From assembly GCA_021810725.1 (NCBI GenBank), contig JAJZIE010000063.1:1-11407 (forward strand): 11,407 bases of DNA. Direction: 5' to 3'. Position 1 is the first letter of the stretch. Every line of letters starts with the position of its first letter. The position numbers were made by a program, and so were the translations under genes. Below the pieces are notes generated by a model. That model worked only from the letters and a program-made list of their open reading frames with translations, was not told where the DNA came from and searched no databases. Below are positions 5,111-11,407 of the stretch, piece by piece. Origin of the DNA: Bacillota bacterium. Its GTDB lineage: Bacteria > Bacillota > Sulfobacillia > JAJZYS01 > JAJYTV01.

Positions 5111-6388
5111 TCAGCCGACTTCCTCCCGGCCTTCCGGGTAGCGCAGGTGCTCGCCCGTCCGCGCGATGTCGCGCAGGACCACGAGCGCCTGCGCGATCTC
5201 CCTGAACGTGGTGTAGAGCGGGTGCGGCCCCAGCCGCACGACGTCCGGAGGCCGGAAGTCCGGCACGACTCCGCGATCCTTGAGCGCGCGGCTCAGTCGC
5301 GCGGCCTCGGGATGGGCCAAGGCGACGTGGCCGCCGCGCGCTTCGGGCGATCTCGGTGTCACCACCTGGAATCCGAGTTCCCCCAGCACGTCGTCCGCCA
5401 TCGCGGCGAGCAGTTCCGTCTGGCGCAGTGAACGCCGCCGGACGGTCTCCATGCCCACCTCCCGATAGATCTCAAGGCTGCCGAGCAGCGGCGCCGCCGC
5501 CAGGACCGGCGGCGTGCCCACCTGCAACGCGCCGGCGTCGGCGGCGGGCGCGAGTTCCATCGGCATGTCGAACTGCGTCGCCTTGTCGCTGCCGAACCAG
5601 CCCGCCATGCCGGGCCGCACGGGCAGGTGGCGCCGGTGCACGAAGAGGCCGCCGATCGCGCCGGGCCCGCCGCAGAGGTACTTGTAGGTGCAGAAGAAGG
5701 CAAAGTCCGCCTCGTCCCGATGCAGCGCGAGCGGGATCGCGCCCACGGCGTGCGAGAGATCCCACGCGACCGGCACCCCACGCGCGTGGGCCGCGGCCGT
5801 GATCTCCCCGATCGCCAGTGCCTGCCCTGAGCGGTAGAGGACGCCGGGCAGCACGGCGAGCGCCACGTCGTCCCCGAGAGCGGCGAGAATGTCGTCCGCC
5901 GCGAGCGTTTGCCCATCGCGACTGGGCACAAGGCGCAGGCTGCGGCGGACGTCCAGGCCGCGCTGTTCGAGATGGCCCGCGATCGCATAGAGATCGCTCG
6001 GGAAGGCGAGCGCGTCGGTGACGACGACCCGCCGCTCGCCGCTCGGTCGGTAGAAGGTCTCAAGGACCTGGTGCAGGTTCAGGGTGGTCTGCGCGGTCGC
6101 GATGACCTCCCCCGGCAACGCTCCGACGACGTCCGACAGCATCGCGCCGATCGTCTCGGCAAGGTGGAACCACGGCACTTCGGCACCCTGCCACCCACCG
6201 ACGCCAAGTCGGCGCCAGTCGAGGGTGGCCCGTTCGAGGTGTTCGAGGCCTCGCCTCGTCAAGGGACCGAGCGAATTGCCGTCGAGGTAGATGACGTCCT
6301 CCGGCAGCAGGAACTCCTGGCGCAGGTCGCGCAAGTCGTCCGCGCGATCCATGCCTTCCGCCTTCTCGAGCCATTCCTCACAGCGCAC
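5111..6388 (-). CDS. kynU: Kynureninase
   Basis: Cleaves L-kynurenine to anthranilate and alanine (also 3-hydroxykynurenine) with PLP, in the cytoplasm, within tryptophan breakdown by the kynurenine route. Family marks are clear: VIYLDGNSLGPL near the N-terminus (about 32-43), WDLSHAVGAIP (209-219) with the PLP-ring Asp and nearby His, FFCTYKYLCGGPGAIGG (231-247) with the PLP lysine at about 236, and GMAGWFG further on. The length of 425 residues from the GTG at 6388, which has GGGAG 10 bases upstream, fits the family. An ATG at 6352 (preceded by AGAAGG) and an ATG at 6463 are alternatives; the latter adds 25 low-complexity residues and has no good ribosome binding site. No tryptophan dioxygenase or kynurenine formamidase gene is adjacent. 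It is divergent from the beta-propeller gene. Confidence 0.93.
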   Translation of the reverse strand: MRCEEWLEKAEGMDRADDLRDLRQEFLLPEDVIYLDGNSLGPLTRRGLEHLERATLDWRRLGVGGWQGAEVPWFHLAETIGAMLSDVVGALPGEVIATAQTTLNLHQVLETFYRPSGERRVVVTDALAFPSDLYAIAGHLEQRGLDVRRSLRLVPSRDGQTLAADDILAALGDDVALAVLPGVLYRSGQALAIGEITAAAHARGVPVAWDLSHAVGAIPLALHRDEADFAFFCTYKYLCGGPGAIGGLFVHRRHLPVRPGMAGWFGSDKATQFDMPMELAPAADAGALQVGTPPVLAAAPLLGSLEIYREVGMETVRRRSLRQTELLAAMADDVLGELGFQVVTPRSPEARGGHVALAHPEAARLSRALKDRGVVPDFRPPDVVRLGPHPLYTTFREIAQALVVLRDIARTGEHLRYPEGREEVG

Positions 6389-6570
6389 AGATGCCCAACT
6401 CCCAGCGGTCGTGTCGAGGGCGGCTTCGCGCACGGTCCTTCTTGCACCTGCATGCCGTCCCATGGATCCAAGCCTGGGAGAGATCGCCGGAGCGCGGCCA
6501 GATTGCGCCGCAGGAACGGCGCGAAGCGGCCCCGAATCGCGTTAGGACCCACCCGCAGGAGGAGTCGCCC

Positions 6571-8712
6571 TTGCTTCGCCGCGTTCCCGCATGGCTCGCA
6601 GGCCTTGTGCTGATCCTGGCGGCGGCCATGTTCGCCCCGCCGACTTCGCCCACCCCCTCCGAGGCCCCGCCCATGCCGGTCGCGGGCGGCTGGCGGTCCA
6701 TCGGCCCCGCGCCCGTGCTGCACGACCCCTACGCGGGCAACGAGAGCGGCCGCGTCGACGCGCTCGCCGCGGCGGACGGCCAGCTCTTCGCGGGATCGGC
6801 GGGCGGCGGCGTCTGGGTGACCGCAAGTGCCGGCAAGAGGTGGCGTCCGCTGTCCGATCGCACCTCGAACATGGCGATCGGCGCTCTCGCCGTGCAGGCG
6901 AAACCGGAGGTGATCTACGCCGGAACCGGCGAGGACGACGACTGTGGCGACTGCTTCTTCTCCGATGGCATCCTGCGCAGCGCGAACGGTGGCCGAACGT
7001 GGCAACTGCTCGGCGAAAAGGTCTTCTACGGCCATTACCTCTCTTCGATCCTGCTCGACCCGAGCGATCCGAAGCGCCTCTTCGCCGCCGGCGACTTCGG
7101 TGTCGAACGTTCCCGCGACGGCGGCCGGACCTGGCACCTCGTGCTCAGCGACCCCACGACCGACCTCAGCTGGCTGCCGGGCCAGCCGCGGCGCCTCCTC
7201 GCGGGCGTGGAAGGCGTCGGTGTGGAGGTTTCAGGCGACCTCGGCCGGACGTGGCACGTGCTTGCGGGCGGCCTGCCGCACAAGGAGCCCCGGATCGGCA
7301 GGGTGGCCCTGGCTGTCGCGCCCAGCGACCCGAGCACCATGTACGTCAGCATGGCGACCTTGAGCCGCCGTTGCACCGACTGCCTGCTCGGGCTCTACGT
7401 CAGCCGCGACGGAGGCGCGACGTTCAAAAAGCTCAGCCACACGCCGGACTTCCTGCGCGAACCGGACACGAACCCGCCGCAGGCACAGGGTGATTACGAC
7501 CAGGTGCTGGCCGTCTCTCCAACGAACCCGCAGGAAGTCTTCGCGGGGGGTGTCGAGCTCCTCGTGTCGACCGACGGCGGTGCGCGTTGGACCGACCTGA
7601 CGCAGAGCTTCTACCTGCATACGGACCAGCACGCGCTGCTCTTCGGCGCGCAAGGTCTCTTCATCGGCAACGACGGCGGCGTCTACCGCCTTACGCCGCA
7701 GGACACCATGCAGGATCTCAACACGAACCTCTCGATCACGCAGGTCTACCCGGCGATGGCGGTCTCCCCGGGCGGCCACCGCGTGCTGGCGGGATTCCAG
7801 GACAACGGCACGGCCGTCTATAACCTCCGTACCGGCCGCTGGACCTCCCTGATCGGCGGCGACGGCGGCTGGAACGCGTTCGGCGCGGGCAAGCCGCCAC
7901 GCATGCTCGGCGAGGTCGACGGGGCGCTGCAGCGCTCGGTCACCGGCGGCCGACGCTGGGGTTCGCCGCAGCCGCCTGTCGGCCCGCTCGGCGTGGGCGC
8001 CTTCGCGGTCGACCCCCGTCACCGCAACATCCTCCTGGCCGGCGGCAAGCAGATCTGGCGCTCGACGGCCGACGGAGGCCACTGGCAGCGGGTGACGGAT
8101 GTCAGCGGCGGCGGGCCGGTCACGGTGATCGCCTTTGCGCCGGGCAGCGGCACGATTGTCTACGCGGGCTGGCAGAATGGGCAGGTGGCGCTTTCCGAGA
8201 ATACCGGACGCACCTGGCGGCTGATCTCCCCCTCCACCTGGGCAACGCCCTGCGCCTTCGCGGGATCGGGCGACGCGGATGCCGACGTCACGGACATCGT
8301 GGCGGACCCGGGCAACCCCTACCGGGCCTTCGTCAGCGTCGCCTTCGGCATGCCGCAGTCCCTCCCGGACTGCCCGTTCGTGTTTGAAACCCCTGCGGCC
8401 AACGCGTCTTGGCCCTCCTGGACCGACATCTCGGGCACGCTGCCGAGCTTCTCCGTGCTCGGCCTTTTCGCGGCGCCGAACGGCCTCGTGGCCGCCACCG
8501 GCGGCGGCGTCTTCTGGAGCCCCTGGGCGGACGCCGGCTGGCGCCCGCTCGGCACGGCGCTGCCAGAGGTGCAGACGACCACCGTCGCGCAGTTGCCCAC
8601 GGGCACCCTCCTGCTTGGCACCTACGGTCGCGGCGTCTGGGAGCTGCCCGCGGCCAGGCGGCTCGCCAGCAGTCGCCCAAAGGGCTTGCGCCAAGGCCAC
8701 CAGGGGCGATAA
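6571..8712 (+). CDS. Secreted Asp-box (BNR/sortilin-like) beta-propeller protein
   Basis: A 713-residue protein started at TTG 6571 because AGGAGGAG (6557-6564) lies 6 bases upstream; an in-frame ATG at 6391 has no such support. The N-terminus is a signal peptide or anchor (LLRRVPAW, then LAGLVLILAAAMFA), followed by a Pro/Ser/Thr linker. The rest carries Asp-box repeats of the S-x-D-x-G-x-x-W type, ending near residues 91, 144, 188, 228, 285, 340, 463, 505 and 549, with a degenerate copy later. This number fits one large or two successive propellers, as in sortilin/Vps10-like and GH74-like proteins. Such folds occur in glycosidases, adhesins and receptors; no catalytic pair can be assigned, so an enzymatic role is open. 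Two CxxC motifs (CGDC 125-128, CTDC 268-271) sit just ahead of Asp boxes, which is unusual. Ribonuclease HI follows after 57 bases. Confidence 0.85.
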   Translation: MLRRVPAWLAGLVLILAAAMFAPPTSPTPSEAPPMPVAGGWRSIGPAPVLHDPYAGNESGRVDALAAADGQLFAGSAGGGVWVTASAGKRWRPLSDRTSNMAIGALAVQAKPEVIYAGTGEDDDCGDCFFSDGILRSANGGRTWQLLGEKVFYGHYLSSILLDPSDPKRLFAAGDFGVERSRDGGRTWHLVLSDPTTDLSWLPGQPRRLLAGVEGVGVEVSGDLGRTWHVLAGGLPHKEPRIGRVALAVAPSDPSTMYVSMATLSRRCTDCLLGLYVSRDGGATFKKLSHTPDFLREPDTNPPQAQGDYDQVLAVSPTNPQEVFAGGVELLVSTDGGARWTDLTQSFYLHTDQHALLFGAQGLFIGNDGGVYRLTPQDTMQDLNTNLSITQVYPAMAVSPGGHRVLAGFQDNGTAVYNLRTGRWTSLIGGDGGWNAFGAGKPPRMLGEVDGALQRSVTGGRRWGSPQPPVGPLGVGAFAVDPRHRNILLAGGKQIWRSTADGGHWQRVTDVSGGGPVTVIAFAPGSGTIVYAGWQNGQVALSENTGRTWRLISPSTWATPCAFAGSGDADADVTDIVADPGNPYRAFVSVAFGMPQSLPDCPFVFETPAANASWPSWTDISGTLPSFSVLGLFAAPNGLVAATGGGVFWSPWADAGWRPLGTALPEVQTTTVAQLPTGTLLLGTYGRGVWELPAARRLASSRPKGLRQGHQGR

Positions 8713-8769
8713 TCCCCGGCGGGCCGGTGCGCCCCGCCTCCATCCAGCCTGCAAAAGGAGCCATCCGCA

Positions 8770-9216
8770 TTGGACGTCATCCTCTATACCGACGGCGCGT
8801 GTTCAGGCAACCCCGGCCCCGGCGGCTGGGCCGCCGTCCTCATCTGGGGCGACCGCCGCAAGGAGATCTCGGGTTACGTCTCAAGCACCACGAACAACCG
8901 CATGGAACTCACTGCCCTGCTCGAGGGTCTCAGGGCCCTCAAGACGCCCTGCGGCGTACAGGTGCACTCGGACTCGACCTACGTCGTCAACGCCTTCCGC
9001 CAAGGCTGGCTGACGCGCTGGCAGAAGAACGGCTGGCGCACGTCGCAGGGCGGCAGCGTGGAGAACCAGGATCTCTGGCAGGCCATCCTGCAGGCGATGC
9101 GGTCGCACGACGTGCAGTTCCATTGGGTCAAGGGTCATGCCCGGAGCCAGGAGAACAACCGTTGCGACGAACTGGCCCGCGAAGCGATCCAGCAAAGAGG
9201 CGCCGCCGGGTCCTGA
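8770..9216 (+). CDS. rnhA: Ribonuclease HI
   Basis: Degrades the RNA strand of RNA/DNA hybrids in the cytoplasm (R-loops, Okazaki primers). The 148-residue protein has the complete active site: D8 in YTDGACSGNPGPGG, E46 in NNRMEL, D68 in HSDSTYV and D133 in NRCDELA, plus H123 in VKGHAR. Length and the basic WQKNGWR handle region (84-90) match the Escherichia coli type. The TTG start at 8770 is supported by AAAAGGAG (8753-8760) 9 bases upstream; no in-frame ATG would keep the first strand. The short gap after the propeller gene allows co-transcription, though no functional link is apparent. A 15-bp hairpin follows. Confidence 0.95.
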   Translation: MDVILYTDGACSGNPGPGGWAAVLIWGDRRKEISGYVSSTTNNRMELTALLEGLRALKTPCGVQVHSDSTYVVNAFRQGWLTRWQKNGWRTSQGGSVENQDLWQAILQAMRSHDVQFHWVKGHARSQENNRCDELAREAIQQRGAAGS

Positions 9217-9243
9217 ACATTCCCCGATCCCATTTGGCGCCAA

Positions 9244-9292
9244 GCAGACGAAGGGCGGCCCTGCCGGCAAGGCGGGACCGCCCTTCGTCTGC
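9244..9292 (+). terminator. Long terminator-like hairpin after rnhA
   Basis: A perfect 15-bp inverted repeat (GCAGACGAAGGGCGG / CCGCCCTTCGTCTGC) encloses a 19-base GC-rich loop that can pair further. It starts 27 bases after the rnhA stop. There is no T run, so it may be a factor-assisted terminator or a 3'-end protecting structure. Confidence 0.6.
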
Positions 9293-9554
9293 CTGGCGGT
9301 GCGCAAACGACTGGTCGACCGGTCTACGCGCCGGGACAAGCTCATATATTGGACCAAGCCCTCCCGCCGGCTCCGGTGGCTTCGTCCCACGGACGCCGAC
9401 GGTTTACCGCTGTACCCGGCCACAACTTCGCCCCGTTGTTTCGGCCTCCCCGCCAAGAAACCCATCCCCGGCCCGTCCCGCATCGCGGCCCATCCGCACC
9501 ACCGATGCCGTCTCGTGCCGACGCAATCCTTGGCGCCCGCGAGGAGGTACCCCG
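9293..9554 (+). promoter_or_regulatory. Leader region of the ABC permease operon
   Basis: No gene is convincing between 9217 and 9554. After the rnhA hairpin there is a near-perfect 16-bp palindrome, GACTGGTCGACCGGTC (9309-9324, one mismatched pair), built from overlapping GGTCGACC and GACCGGTC. About 20 bases on is TATATT (9345-9350), a 5 of 6 match to a -10 element in otherwise GC-rich DNA, with no good -35. It could be a regulated promoter of the permease genes with a leader of about 200 bases. Confidence 0.3.
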
Positions 9555-10508
<954 letters not shown>

Positions 10509-10521
10509 GGGGGCCTCCCGA

Positions 10522-11407
10522 TGTCGCTCGTGCCACGGGAAGTACCGCTGCACAGACCGCAGGCGGAGCCGCGGTTCGAAAGCTACGCCCATCTCGTGTG
10601 GCGCCGCTTTCTCCGCCACAGGGTAGCCGTCATCGCGGCGCTGGTGCTGCTTCTGATCATGCTGGCCGCCATCCTCGCGCCATGGGTCTCGCCCTACCAG
10701 CTCGGTCAGCCGGACCTCGCCGCCATGCTCGCCCCGCCGAGCCTGCACCATCCCATGGGTACCGACGACCTCGGCATCGACCTGTTCACGGAGGTGCTGT
10801 TCGGTGGGCGCGTCTCGCTGAGCATCGGCGTCTTCGCCGCGCTCGTGGCCGTCATCGTCGGAGGCGCGATCGGCTCGATTTCCGGCTACTTCGGCAGCCT
10901 GGTGGATGCGCTCCTGATGCGCGTCACCGACGTCGGCCTCTCCGTGCCTCTGCTCTTCGTCGTGCTGCTTTTGTCCCTGCTCATCGGGCCCACGCCGGTG
11001 AGCATCGTCACGATCATCGGACTGACGTCCTGGATGTACCCGGCGCGCATCGTGCGCAGCCAGTTCCTCACGCTGAAGAAGCGGGACTTCGTCGAGGCGG
11101 CGCGGGCGGTCGGGATGTCCAGCACCCGCATCATCCTGCGAGAGATCTTTCCGAACGCCATGGCGCCGCTGATCGTCAACGCGACCCTGCTGGTGGGCCA
11201 GGCGATCATCCTCGAGTCCGTGATGAGCTTTCTCGGCGCCGGTCTTACCCCGCCCAACATCTCCTGGGGCTACCTCCTGAACCAGGCGCAGTCCTTCACC
11301 ACGAGCGCCCCCTGGCTCGCGATCTTCCCGGGCCTGATGATCTTCCTCGTCGTCCTGGCGGTGAACCTGGTCGGAGACGGGCTGAGGGACGCCCTTGACC
11401 CGACTTC
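10522..11407 (+). CDS. ABC importer permease, DppC/OppC type (nearly complete)
   Basis: Partner permease of the gene just upstream. It is open for 295 codons to the window edge; the end reads GLRDALDPTS, where DppC proteins normally stop within a few residues, so almost nothing is missing. The N-terminal cytoplasmic tail (1-33) is followed by a first helix (about 34-54). The conserved HHPMGTDDLGIDLF (76-89) and GGRVSLSIGV (95-104) match the OppC_N / permease junction. The EAA loop is DFVEAARAVGM...REIFPNAMAPLIV (189-219). The ATG at 10522 has GAGGGGG at 10508-10514, starting within the stop codon of the first permease, showing tight operon coupling. Confidence 0.92.

Noticed and set aside
6391..6570. 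N-terminal extension of the propeller protein to an upstream ATG
   Set aside because: It would put 60 Arg-rich residues ahead of a good signal peptide; the TTG at 6571 has a near-perfect ribosome binding site. The extension would also overlap the possible 5' end of kynureninase.
7231..8754. A minus-strand open frame of about 500 codons opposite the propeller gene
   Set aside because: It is antisense to the Asp-box repeats, has no recognisable motif and no ribosome binding site.

Overview
The window is a stretch of high-GC bacterial chromosome. It is densely coded, with most genes preceded by strong AGGAGG-type ribosome binding sites and several GTG/TTG starts. An SdpR/SdpI pair, a DUF981 membrane protein and Gram-positive-style gene starts suggest a GC-rich Bacillota (Firmicutes) lineage, perhaps one of the thermophilic or acidophilic deep branches. 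This is inference from gene content, not a phylogenetic placement. No tRNA, rRNA, CRISPR array, insertion sequence, prophage or attachment site was recognised.

Left part (1-2850): the 5' end of a class V (cysteine-desulfurase-like) PLP enzyme leaves the window on the minus strand. A UbiE-type SAM methyltransferase is divergent from it. Next comes a plus-strand Nramp-family metal transporter of an unusual type: DPGN is replaced by DAGS, and the canonical TM6 His and a TM3 acidic residue are gone. A 14-bp TTAGG-N4-CCTAA palindrome lies between its likely -35 and -10 elements and looks like a DtxR/MntR-type metal-responsive operator.

Middle part (2850-5100): a minus-strand sdpR-sdpI operon (ArsR-type repressor and membrane immunity-type protein) has its own AT-rich promoter and converges on the transporter. 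To its right, about 500 bases without a convincing gene contain many closely packed hairpins. This region leads into a DUF981 six-helix membrane protein whose codon use looks like that of a highly expressed gene. It is the least explained part of the window and may hold a structured RNA or long leader.

Right part (5100-11407): kynureninase (minus strand) is divergent from a secreted Asp-box (BNR/sortilin-like) beta-propeller protein. That protein starts at TTG behind a strong ribosome binding site and carries two CxxC motifs. Ribonuclease HI follows closely and ends at a 15-bp hairpin. After a 338-base gap come the two permease genes of a Dpp/Opp-type ABC importer, the second cut by the window edge. 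The neighbouring units look functionally independent (metal uptake, SdpRI membrane protection, tryptophan catabolism, peptide or nickel uptake, RNA/DNA hybrid removal). I found no multi-gene system that is clearly new.
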